Assembly: GCA_025456345.1 (NCBI GenBank)
Contig: JALOKU010000060.1
Location: forward strand, 1-40,358
Direction of reading: 5' to 3'
Source: Vicinamibacterales bacterium
GTDB lineage: Bacteria; Acidobacteriota; Vicinamibacteria; Vicinamibacterales; JAKQTR01
DNA: 40,358 nt
The notes beneath the pieces were generated by a model. It ran no database searches. It had not been told where the DNA came from and saw nothing but the letters and a program-made list of their open reading frames with translations. Every line of letters begins with the position of its first letter. Position 1 is the stretch's first letter. This document shows, in pieces, positions 1 through 7,055 of the stretch. The position numbers were made by a program, and so were the translations under genes.

Positions 1-583
1 TGATGGCGTCGATCGGGTGGACGAGCATGATGATGTTGAGCGTGAGGTTGTCGCGCATCAGCGCCAGGGTGCCGAGTTCCATCGCGAGGATCACCGCGAA
101 GGTGACCCACACGGGGGCCCGCCAGGCGAACAGGAAGCCGAGCGCCGCGAAGAAGATGTCGCTCACCGAGTTGAACACGCTGTCGCCGACGTAGCCGAGC
201 GCGATGGTCGCTTCGCGGTACCGGTTGATGATGATGGGGGAGTTCTCGAGGATTTCCCACGCGCCTTCCATCACGATCGCGGCGATGAAGCGCGCGCGCA
301 CGGAGGTCCGTGGCGCCACCAGCCACAAGATCCCGTAGAACAGCATCCCGTGGATGGTGTGGGAAAACGTGTACGGGTCGGCGAAGCGCTGCGACTGCTG
401 GCTGCTCCAGATGTTGCCTTCCCACAGGCCTATGCGGCCGTCGGGCCCGAAGGGGAGGCGGCCCATGGCGAACTCGGCCGCCGCGACCACCAGCGGAACG
501 GCCAGGGCGGCCGCAAGGAGCCAGCGGTTGCGGCGAATGCCGGCGATGATGCGTGGCCACAGGGGTTCGGGGGCGTGGGGCAT
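1..583 (-). CDS. DUF2585 family membrane protein (3' end cut by window edge)
   Basis: The frame reads from ATG at 583 to the window edge without a stop, giving 194 residues; the C-terminus lies outside. The protein has an N-terminal hydrophobic helix (about residues 18-36), then a middle section with HTIHGMLFYG, an ARFIAAIVMEGAWEILEN stretch and SPIIINRYRE..TIALGYVGDSVFNS, which are hallmarks I associate with the DUF2585/UPF0314 integral membrane family. Further hydrophobic helices follow. Usual family length is near 200 residues, so only a few residues are missing. The biochemical role of the family is unknown. The neighbouring genes give no functional clue. Confidence 0.85.
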   Translation of the reverse strand, partial: MPHAPEPLWPRIIAGIRRNRWLLAAALAVPLVVAAAEFAMGRLPFGPDGRIGLWEGNIWSSQQSQRFADPYTFSHTIHGMLFYGILWLVAPRTSVRARFIAAIVMEGAWEILENSPIIINRYREATIALGYVGDSVFNSVSDIFFAALGFLFAWRAPVWVTFAVILAMELGTLALMRDNLTLNIIMLVHPIDAI

Positions 584-660
584 GAAGTCCCTCGTGTTAC
601 GTCAGGGAAGTCTACTTCAGGCGGGGGCGGTAGTCGCGGCCGCGCCTGTCGGGTCGTTCC

Positions 661-1050
661 TCAGAACACGAAGGCGAGGCCGGCGTTGTACATGTAGGCG
701 TTTCGCAGCGTCGCGACACCGTGAGCGTAGCCTCCGGCGCTCGCACGAAGCGCCCAGTGCGGGCCAAGGTCCACCGATGTGCCGATGGCGAAATAGAACG
801 GATAGCCCGTCTCCGTGAAGGGCTGTCCGTTCCGGGTCTCGGAGAAGCGCGCGACGCCGAAACCCAGGCCGACCACAAAGTTGACGGGACCGAAAGCCGG
901 AATCCAGACGTTGAGGCGCGGCACGACGTACGTGGCCGCGAAATCCGGCGCGGGACCAAGGGATGCTCCGGTCGCCGGATCGAACACTTCCGATCCCGGT
1001 GCCGGCCTGACCGCCGGCACGTATGCCACCGGCAGCTCGAGCGTCATCAT
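661..1050 (-). CDS. C-terminal outer-membrane beta-barrel fragment, probably 5'-truncated
   Basis: This 129-residue frame has alternating hydrophobic/polar strands (FAATYVVPRLNVWIP, VNFVVGLGFGVARF, YPFYFAIGTSVDL, WALRASAGGYAHG) and ends in AGLAFVF. A C-terminal Phe after alternating aromatics is the BAM recognition signature of outer-membrane barrels. No signal peptide follows the first ATG. The same frame stays open upstream to a TGA at 1180-1182 and still looks protein-like just before the ATG (ALEVFYARRLPLP), but offers no ATG, GTG or TTG there. I infer a remnant of a longer barrel gene that lost its 5' part; a short intact protein is less likely. Confidence 0.5.
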   Translation of the reverse strand: MMTLELPVAYVPAVRPAPGSEVFDPATGASLGPAPDFAATYVVPRLNVWIPAFGPVNFVVGLGFGVARFSETRNGQPFTETGYPFYFAIGTSVDLGPHWALRASAGGYAHGVATLRNAYMYNAGLAFVF

Positions 1051-1543
1051 GGGATAGCTTGCTGGCAGCGGGAGCCGACGCGCATAGAAGACCTCTAGCG
1101 CTCCGCGTGCTGGCCGAGCGACTTGAACAGGCCGAAGCGCCCGCCGAGTTCCTTGAAGTCTCTTTCCGCGCCGCGTGAGTCACTGGCCGTCGTCCAAGGC
1201 GCGCCGCGTTCTGGCGGCCCTTCTTCGTCTGGGCTGGTCCGTGAAGCGTCAGTCCGGGTCTCACCGCACACCGGCCTTCGTCCCGACGATCTCTAGATCC
1301 CCGTCAGTCTGCCGAACCTAACGCATAACGCGCAGGCCAGATAAGCACTCGACCGTCCCGGTACACTGCGGTTGGGCAGAGTGAGCCGTGGCGTTTCCGC
1401 TAGACAATTTGGCCCGGAGCTGGCTCCGAGCGTCGGCGAAGGCGTGTAGACTGCCCCGGAGGCGGGAAGATCAGCTACTGGTTCTGACGCAGGGCACGGC
1501 GGTCGGCATGTCCCGCAGTCTCGGGGCGCAACCGGAGGGCGCG
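1051..1543. other. Stretch without a convincing gene
   Basis: No frame here has a recognisable domain. Minus-strand reading continues the barrel fragment to 1179. Another minus frame is open from a GTG at 1271 to a TAG at 1095-1097 and ends in a plausible-looking RDFKELGGRFGLFKSLGQH, but it has no clear ribosome binding site. From 1388 onward the plus strand is open in the frame of the following gene, but codons before 1544 do not look conserved. I see no convincing promoter pair or terminator. The patchwork suggests decayed sequence. Confidence 0.4.
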
Positions 1544-2674
1544 ATGATTTCGATCCGAGTTCGGCACACGCTGCGCCTCCTGTGTTGCCTTTTCGTCCTC
1601 ACGGCCCATCCGCTCGTAGCCGCCGGCCAGGGCGTGGCGGACGTCGAGGCCTCGGCCAGGAACGGCAACTTCCAGCAGGCGTTCACGCAGAGTCGTGCGG
1701 TTGTCGTTGTGGCGCCGACTCTGGATGGCATTACTCAGCTCAGGGCCGTCTTCGCGAAGTATCCGCAGATTCAGCAGGCTGGAGTTGAGAAGATCGGCCG
1801 TCTGATCGACAGCGCGCAGACCGAACAAGACCTGCTCGGCGCCCAGTCGGAGCTCCGCCACTTCGTCAAGCTCGTCACTTTCGTGATCGGCGAACCCGGC
1901 GCACTGAAGGCGCTGCAGACACGATTCGTGGCCGCCGCGTCGAGGTTGGTCCTCGATGCCGGGATTCCTGTGACCTTCGAGTCCAACCTCCTGGCCGACT
2001 GGACCGCGTCGACGGAATCGGTTCTGGACGGTGATCTGGAGCGACGTATCTACCAGAACACGATGGCGAACATTGCAGCCCGAGACCGGCGGGACACTCC
2101 TCCCGAGTTGATGACCGAGCGGCTGTTCCAATACCTGCATCGTCACGAGGAGGCTCGAGCAGACGCGTTCGACACCCTGAGGTCGGTGCAGTGGATGGCG
2201 CGCGACCTTGATGGCGCGATGCGGCTCGCCTATCCGGTACTCGCCAAGCAGCGCCGCGCAGAGCTGGGACTGCCGGAGCCGAGCGCACCGGCCCAGAGCG
2301 AACCTGGGAATCTACCCCCGTCGGTCGGGGCTGGCGAGGGCCAGTTCGGAGACACCCTTCAATTCGACACAAAGGGCGTCGAGTTCAGCCCCTGGGTCAG
2401 GCGGTTCCTCGCTCAGGTCAGGAGGAATTGGCTCGTTCCCCAGGCGGCAATGTCCCTGAGGGGGCGTGTCTCGGTGTCGTTCAACGTGCACAAGGACGGC
2501 ACCATCACCGAGATCGTCGTGGTCGGCCCGAGCAAGATCGAGGATTTCAATAGATCGTCGTTGAACGCGATCACCGCGTCGAGCCCCGTCCAGCCCCTTC
2601 CGGCGGAGTATCCGGACGAAAAGGCTTTGATCACGATCACGTTCTACTACAACGAAACACCGCCGCGGAAATGA
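1544..2674 (+). CDS. Periplasmic TonB C-terminal domain protein
   Basis: I choose ATG 1544 because CGGAGGG lies just upstream and a clean signal peptide follows (RHTLRLLCCLFVLTAHPLVAAGQG). In-frame starts at 1388 and 1508 would add an unconvincing Arg-rich stretch. The mature protein is mostly helical. Its last 95 residues (about 281-376) form a TonB/TolA C-terminal fold: WVRRFLAQVRRNWLVPQ, GRVSVSFNVHKDGTI, VVGPSKIEDFNRSSLNAI, PLPAEYPDEKALITITFYY. Classical TonB is anchored by an N-terminal membrane helix and has a Pro-rich linker. Here a cleavable signal replaces the anchor, so direct coupling to ExbB/ExbD is doubtful and a periplasmic adaptor role is more likely. No exbB or exbD lies nearby. 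Confidence 0.8.
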   Translation: MISIRVRHTLRLLCCLFVLTAHPLVAAGQGVADVEASARNGNFQQAFTQSRAVVVVAPTLDGITQLRAVFAKYPQIQQAGVEKIGRLIDSAQTEQDLLGAQSELRHFVKLVTFVIGEPGALKALQTRFVAAASRLVLDAGIPVTFESNLLADWTASTESVLDGDLERRIYQNTMANIAARDRRDTPPELMTERLFQYLHRHEEARADAFDTLRSVQWMARDLDGAMRLAYPVLAKQRRAELGLPEPSAPAQSEPGNLPPSVGAGEGQFGDTLQFDTKGVEFSPWVRRFLAQVRRNWLVPQAAMSLRGRVSVSFNVHKDGTITEIVVVGPSKIEDFNRSSLNAITASSPVQPLPAEYPDEKALITITFYYNETPPRK

Positions 2675-2738
2675 GCGTCTGAAGCGCAGCCCTCTGGCGG
2701 GCCTATCGTCAGAAGTGCCCTTCATTTCGGGGTTTGAG

Positions 2739-2813
2739 TGGTGGGCGCTAGTGGATTCGAACCACTGACCCCCGCCGTGTGAAGGCGGTGCTCTACCGCT
2801 GAGCCAAGCGCCC
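2739..2813 (-). tRNA. tRNA-Val (CAC)
   Basis: The minus strand folds into a full cloverleaf. The acceptor stem is GGGCGCT/AGCGCCC with discriminator A and an encoded CCA (75 bases with CCA). The D arm contains GGCTCAGCGGTAGAGC, and the anticodon stem CCGCC/GGCGG encloses loop TTCACAC, giving anticodon CAC (valine, GTG codons). The T arm has GGTTCGAATCC. GTG is a frequent valine codon in this GC-rich sequence. Confidence 0.95.
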
Positions 2814-2906
2814 ACTCAAGGAGTGCAGACTCATAATCTTACCGAAAACCATCGCGCGCTCGCAACCCGCAGGCCGGTCGCGGAACCCGCGCCCGGTCCG
2901 CCGCGA

Positions 2907-3767
2907 CTACTTCCGCGTTTCCGGCAGCCGGCGGCGCGCCGGCCCGTCATAGTACGCCTCGTCGCGATCGATCCGCCGCATCGGCGTCTGTCGCACCTTC
3001 TCTTCGACGGCGTGCGCCAGCAGGCCGGGCACCCGCGAAATGATGAACAGGCCGTTCCCGATCTCGGGGCCGAATCCGAGGTCGCCGCACACGGCGGCAA
3101 TGGCCCCGTCGATGTTCAGCGGAAGCGGATGCTGGGCACGCCCGGGCATCGAATTCAGCACCCGCTCGACCACCCGCAGCAGCCGGCAGTGCTCCCCGTC
3201 GAGCTCGAACTCGTGGGCCAGCTGCAGCAGGCGCGCCGCCCGCGGGTCGCGCGCGTGGATGCGGTGCCCGAACCCCGGGGGCGTCGGACGGACTCTGCAG
3301 TGCTTCTCCAGGAGCTGCTTCGCCGCATCCTCGTACGGCATGCCGGCGTGGTGGAGCGAGATGCCCTCCCGCAGGCAGCGCATGACGTCCTCGATGTCAC
3401 CGCCGTGGTAGGTGCCCAGCGCGAGGACGCCGGCGGCGACGGCGCTGGAGAGCGGCGATCCCGACGAGGCCACGTGGCGGGCCGCCAGCGTCGAGGGCGG
3501 TGTCACCCCGTGGTCGAGCGACGACAGCAGCACCGCCGTGAACAACTTGCCGATCGACGGCGTCGGCAGCTCTCCGCGCAAGAGGAGATAGATCCCCTCG
3601 CTGAAGGTCAGCCGCCCCATCAGTTCATCGACCGGGTAGCCGCGGATCTCGATCTCGTTCGGCGCGATGCGCGTCAGGGACGTCGGCCACTCGTTGGGGG
3701 CCGGTGTGCGGTGACGCCGGTTCGTTCCGCCCGTGGCCCTGTCTGGCGTCGCGGGGTTGTCGTTCAT
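2907..3767 (-). CDS. Short citrate synthase family enzyme, likely citryl-CoA lyase type
   Basis: The 286-residue protein has the citrate synthase active-site set: His121 in GTYHGG, His168 in GFGHRIHARDPR (matches the family signature) and Asp220 in LNIDGA, followed by FIISRVPGLLAHAVEEK, the usual acyl-CoA-side helix. At 286 residues it is much shorter than citrate synthase (about 370-430) and opens with IAPNEIEIRGYPVDELMG, a start I associate with proteins annotated as citryl-CoA lyase, which split citryl-CoA to acetyl-CoA and oxaloacetate. Cytoplasmic. AAAGGAAG precedes ATG 3767. It sits alone, without citryl-CoA synthetase genes, so substrate choice (citryl-CoA cleavage, citrate synthesis or methylcitrate) cannot be fixed from sequence. 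Confidence 0.8.
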   Translation of the reverse strand: MNDNPATPDRATGGTNRRHRTPAPNEWPTSLTRIAPNEIEIRGYPVDELMGRLTFSEGIYLLLRGELPTPSIGKLFTAVLLSSLDHGVTPPSTLAARHVASSGSPLSSAVAAGVLALGTYHGGDIEDVMRCLREGISLHHAGMPYEDAAKQLLEKHCRVRPTPPGFGHRIHARDPRAARLLQLAHEFELDGEHCRLLRVVERVLNSMPGRAQHPLPLNIDGAIAAVCGDLGFGPEIGNGLFIISRVPGLLAHAVEEKVRQTPMRRIDRDEAYYDGPARRRLPETRK

Positions 3768-3902
3768 CGTGCTTCCTTTGGCGTCACCAGTCCGGGACGC
3801 ACATCGCAGAGCCGAAGGGGCCTCGAGCCGAACGTGAAGGCGGTTGCGGAACCCGTTCGTGCGGCGTGAGCGGGCCGCCGCACGCAGGCTGTGAAACCGG
3901 TC

Positions 3903-4526
3903 TCAGAGCGTGCCGTAGAGCCGGTCGCCGAAATCGCCGAGCCCGGGCAGGATGTACTTCCGGGCGTCCAGTCCCGCGTCGATCACCGGCGTATAGATGT
4001 CGACGTCCGGATGATGCTGTTCGACGAACGCGATGCCTTCAGGGGCCGCGACGATGCAGAGAATCTGGATCCGGCGCGCCCCGGCTTCCTTGAGCAGGTC
4101 CACCGCGTCGACCGCGCTGCCGCCGGTGGCCAGCATCGGGTCGATCATCAGGACGTGGCTGTCGGCCATGCGCGGGGGAAGCTTGGCGTAGTAGCGGGAG
4201 GCGATGGCGGTCATCTCGTCCCGCTGGAGCCCGATGTGGCCGACCCGCGCGCCGGGCACCAGCTCCAGCACGGCATCCAGCATGCCGAGGCCGGCGCGGA
4301 GCACCGGCACCACCACCACGTCGGCGTCCACGCGCTGGCCGGTGGCTTCGCCGAGCGGCGTCATCACCGTGGCGGTTCTGGCCGGCAGCTCCCGCAGGGC
4401 TTCGGCGGCCAGCAGGACGCTGATCCTCACGGCCAGGCGCCTGAACGCGTCCGGCCCCGTGGAGACGTCGCGGAGGGAGAGGAGGATGTCCTGGACGAGC
4501 GGGTGACGAACGAGGATCACGGCCAC
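3903..4526 (-). CDS. upp: Uracil phosphoribosyltransferase
   Basis: Converts uracil and PRPP to UMP in pyrimidine salvage. The PRPP loop is at residues 129-138 (DPMLATGGSA), RAGLGM at 77-82 and the uracil-binding C-terminus GDFGDRLYGTL at 197-207. I take GTG at 4526, which gives 207 residues, the usual family length (about 208). The frame is open to ATG 4847, but that would add about 107 residues antisense to the next gene with no homology. There is no Shine-Dalgarno before this GTG; a TATAGT six bases upstream suggests a leaderless message. It is divergent from the amidohydrolase gene, and hpt lies beyond it, so the area looks like a salvage cluster. Confidence 0.93.
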   Translation of the reverse strand: MAVILVRHPLVQDILLSLRDVSTGPDAFRRLAVRISVLLAAEALRELPARTATVMTPLGEATGQRVDADVVVVPVLRAGLGMLDAVLELVPGARVGHIGLQRDEMTAIASRYYAKLPPRMADSHVLMIDPMLATGGSAVDAVDLLKEAGARRIQILCIVAAPEGIAFVEQHHPDVDIYTPVIDAGLDARKYILPGLGDFGDRLYGTL

Positions 4527-4532
4527 GCGCAG

Positions 4533-4538
4533 ACTATA
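4533..4538 (-). promoter_or_regulatory. Candidate -10 box (TATAGT) for a leaderless upp mRNA
   Basis: TATAGT lies six bases (CTGCGC) before the GTG start of upp, so transcription would begin at or next to the start codon. No good -35 hexamer is visible at 16-18 bases. The call rests on the -10 match and spacing. Confidence 0.4.
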
Positions 4539-4613
4539 CACGAAGGGGCGCGAACCGGGCCAGCGAGCGGGCGCAGAGGCTTTGCGCCACCATGAAAGGC
4601 GCGCGGCGTGGAG

Positions 4614-4619
4614 TACAAT
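4614..4619 (+). promoter_or_regulatory. Candidate -10 box (TACAAT) for the amidohydrolase gene
   Basis: TACAAT ends seven bases before ATG 4627, the distance expected if transcription starts at the start codon. The -35 region is weak. Confidence 0.4.
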
Positions 4620-4626
4620 TCCAGGT

Positions 4627-6081
4627 ATGAGAGTGTATCCCGACCCGCCCGGCGCCGCGCGCCGCACAACGGTGCTCGTCCTCACGCTCGCCCTGGCCGT
4701 GGCCGCGCTCGGCGCCGCGCCGCCGGCGAAGCGCCGCGCCACGCTGGTGGTGACCGGCGGGACGGTGATCACGATGGACGCCGCGCGTCGCGTCATCTCG
4801 CCGGGAGCGGTCGCCATCAACGGGACGACGATCGTCGCGGTGGACACGCCCGCGGCGATCGCGGCCCGCTACGCCGCCGCCGACGTCATCCGCGCCGACG
4901 GCGCGGTCGTGCTGCCCGGCCTCATCAACACGCATGGCCACGCGGCCATGGTCATGTACCGCGGCCTGGCCGACGACCTGGCGCTCAAGGACTGGCTGCA
5001 GAAGTACATCTTCCCGGCCGAGGCGAAGACGGTGTCGCCGGAGATGGTGCGCGTCGGCACCCGCCTCGCGGCGCTCGAGATGCTGCAGTCGGGCACGACG
5101 CTGCACACGGACATGTACTACTTCGAGGAAGAGGTCGCGAAGGCCACGAAGGAGGCCGGCATGCGCGGCGTGCTGGGCCAGACGATCATCGGGTTCCCGG
5201 TTGCCGACGCACAGACGCCCGCCGAGGGCCTCGCGCGCGCGGAGCGCTTCATGCAGGCGTTCAAGGGCGACCCGCTCGTGGTCGCCACGGTGGCGCCGCA
5301 TTCGATGTACACCGTCGACGCGGCCACGTTGAAGGCGACGCGGGACCTCGCGCGCACCTACGGCGTCCCCCTGCTGACGCACCTGGCCGAGACCCGCGAC
5401 GAAGTCGCCGAGTCGATGGCGACGCACCATCTCTCGCCGGCGGCGTACTTCGAATCCCTGGGGTTCTGGGACACGCCCGCCGTGGCGGCGCACGGCGTGC
5501 ACCTGACCGGCGCGGACATCGCGATCCTCAAGAAGCACGGCGTGGCGCTGTCTCACAACCCCGAGAGCAACATGAAGCTGGCCAGCGGCGCCGCGCCGGT
5601 GGCGGCCGCGCTGAAGGCCGGCCTCATCGTGGCCCTGGGGACCGACGGGGCGGCGAGCAACAACGACCTCGACATGTTCGAGGCGATGCGCCAGGCGGCC
5701 TTCCTGCACAAGCTCACCGAGGGGGACCCCACTGTCGCCTCCGCGCAGGCGGTGCTCGAGATGGCCACACTCGGCGGGGCGGCCGCGCTGGGCATGGCCG
5801 ATCGCCTCGGCGCGCTCGAGCCGGGAAAGCTCGCGGATCTCATCGTGGTGTCGATGCGGTCGGCGCGCCAGACGCCCATGTACAACGCGGTGTCGCACCT
5901 GGTCTATGCGACCCGCGGAGACGACGTCCGCACGACCATCGTCAACGGCAAGATCCTGATGCGTGAGCGGCGCGTGCTGACGTTGAACCAGGCGGCCGTG
6001 CTCGCCGACGCCAGGAGGCTCGCCGCGAAGGTCCGGGCTGCGGTGGAACCGGCGGCGCCTCAGTCCAGCGTGGCGAGGTAG
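4627..6081 (+). CDS. Exported MtaD/SsnA-type amidohydrolase (methylthioadenosine/S-adenosylhomocysteine deaminase family)
   Basis: A 484-residue metal-dependent amidohydrolase. Zinc ligands by family alignment are His103 and His105 (NTHGHAAM), His252 (LLTHLAET) and Asp340 (GTDGAASNND); Glu255 and His289 (AAHGVHL) fit the catalytic pair. The family deaminates 5'-methylthioadenosine, S-adenosylhomocysteine or related amino-purines/pyrimidines. Unusually, residues 14-31 form a signal-peptide-like hydrophobic segment ending in ALGAAPPA, so the enzyme is probably exported. ATG 4627 is chosen because it leads directly into that signal; ATG 4582 adds 15 residues without homology. Its last 22 bases overlap the end of convergent hpt. 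Neighbours upp and hpt support a nucleobase or nucleoside salvage role. The exact substrate is not readable from sequence. Confidence 0.85.
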   Translation: MRVYPDPPGAARRTTVLVLTLALAVAALGAAPPAKRRATLVVTGGTVITMDAARRVISPGAVAINGTTIVAVDTPAAIAARYAAADVIRADGAVVLPGLINTHGHAAMVMYRGLADDLALKDWLQKYIFPAEAKTVSPEMVRVGTRLAALEMLQSGTTLHTDMYYFEEEVAKATKEAGMRGVLGQTIIGFPVADAQTPAEGLARAERFMQAFKGDPLVVATVAPHSMYTVDAATLKATRDLARTYGVPLLTHLAETRDEVAESMATHHLSPAAYFESLGFWDTPAVAAHGVHLTGADIAILKKHGVALSHNPESNMKLASGAAPVAAALKAGLIVALGTDGAASNNDLDMFEAMRQAAFLHKLTEGDPTVASAQAVLEMATLGGAAALGMADRLGALEPGKLADLIVVSMRSARQTPMYNAVSHLVYATRGDDVRTTIVNGKILMRERRVLTLNQAAVLADARRLAAKVRAAVEPAAPQSSVAR

Positions 6082-6587
6082 GGGAGGTTGCGGTACTGCT
6101 CCGCGTAGTCGAGCCCGTACCCCACGACGAAACGGTCCTCGATCGTGAAGCCGATGTAATCCACCTTCACCTCGACGGCCCTGCGCGAGGGCTTGCTGAG
6201 CAGGCAGGCCGTGCGCAGCGACTTCGGCGACCGGGCGTGGAGAATCTCCTGCAGGTAGGAGAGCGTCAGCCCGGTGTCGACGATGTCCTCGACGATGATG
6301 ACGTTCCTGCCGTCGAGGCCCGAATCGAGGTCCTTCAGCACCCGCACCTCGCCCGACGAGGTCGTGCCCTTGGCATAGCTGGACACGGCCATGAAATCGA
6401 TGGAGACAGGCCTGTGCATCGCGCGGACGAGATCGCCGAGGAAGATGAACCCGCCCTTCAGCACGCTGACCAGGTGCAGCTGCTCGTCGGCGGCATAGTC
6501 GCGCTGGATCTCGACGGCCAGTTCCCTGACGCGCTGCTGGATTTCCTCAGCCGAAATCATGACGTTGGCGGGAGCTTCGTAGGCCAT
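6060..6587 (-). CDS. hpt: Hypoxanthine phosphoribosyltransferase
   Basis: Makes IMP (and GMP) from hypoxanthine (guanine) and PRPP. At 175 residues it has the normal length. Key motifs are SVLKGGFIFLGDLVR (residues 41-55), the PRPP loop VIIVEDIVDTGLTL (96-109) with adjacent Glu100-Asp101, and Lys/Val-Asp-Tyr-Ile-Gly-Phe near 142-147 that contacts the purine. ATG 6585-6587 is the start. The gene is divergent from the 97-residue protein gene and converges on the amidohydrolase gene with a 22-base overlap of their ends. Confidence 0.95.
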   Translation of the reverse strand: MAYEAPANVMISAEEIQQRVRELAVEIQRDYAADEQLHLVSVLKGGFIFLGDLVRAMHRPVSIDFMAVSSYAKGTTSSGEVRVLKDLDSGLDGRNVIIVEDIVDTGLTLSYLQEILHARSPKSLRTACLLSKPSRRAVEVKVDYIGFTIEDRFVVGYGLDYAEQYRNLPYLATLD

Positions 6588-6640
6588 AGGGGAGCAAGCC
6601 TAACACAAAAGGAAGTAGGATCCGGAGAGGTGGAGGGCGT

Positions 6641-6934
6641 GTGGCCAAGAAGCTGACGGCAGCCGAGATGCACCGGCTGGCCCGCCTCGGCGCGGCGGCC
6701 AAGCTGGCCCAGCTGGAGCGCGAGATCGCGGCGCTGAAGCGGGCGTTTCCGGGGCTCACGCCGCAGGCGGCCCCGGTGGCCGCGCTGCCGTCCGACGGAG
6801 CCGCCCGCGACGCGCCTGGTCCGCCGCGGCCTTCCCCCGGCCGCCGCACGCCGATGAGCGCGGCGGAGCGCAAGACCGTCTCCGATCGCCTGAAGCGCTA
6901 TTGGGACGCGCGCCGGAAAGCGGGCAACAAGTAG
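6641..6934 (+). CDS. Small basic protein with helical N-terminus, Pro-rich linker and Lys/Arg tail
   Basis: A 97-residue protein from GTG 6641, preceded by GGTGGAGG at good spacing. Residues 1-36 form a charged amphipathic, possibly coiled-coil helix (LGAAAKLAQLEREIAALKRAF). Residues 38-70 are Ala/Pro-rich and probably disordered. Residues 71-97 are basic (MSAAERKTV..RLKRYWDARRK), a short motif I have seen at the end of many small uncharacterised bacterial proteins and which may touch nucleic acid. No catalytic residues or membrane segment. Function unknown. It lies directly before tRNA-Gly on the other strand. Confidence 0.7.
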   Translation: MAKKLTAAEMHRLARLGAAAKLAQLEREIAALKRAFPGLTPQAAPVAALPSDGAARDAPGPPRPSPGRRTPMSAAERKTVSDRLKRYWDARRKAGNK

Positions 6935-6948
6935 GGGACGCGGAACGG

Positions 6949-7022
6949 TGGAGCGGGCTACGGGAATCGAACCCGTCTAGCTGGCTTGGGAAGCCAGAGC
7001 ATTACCACTATGCTAAGCCCGC
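6949..7022 (-). tRNA. tRNA-Gly (CCC)
   Basis: The minus strand gives acceptor stem GCGGGCT/AGCCCGC with discriminator T and encoded CCA (74 bases). The anticodon stem CTGGC/GCCAG holds loop TTCCCAA, giving anticodon CCC. The T arm has GGGTTCGATTCCC. Confidence 0.95.
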
Positions 7023-7055
7023 CCGCGAATAGCGCCCTATTCTAACACGCGCGGC

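Noticed and set aside
1095-1271. 58-codon minus-strand frame from GTG ending in FKELGGRFGLFKSLGQHAER
   Set aside because: Protein-like end but no ribosome site, no recognised family, and a plus-strand frame in the same place looks equally plausible; not called as a gene.
4527-4847. N-terminal extension of upp to ATG 4847
   Set aside because: It would add about 107 residues antisense to the amidohydrolase start; the 207-residue form has the family length.
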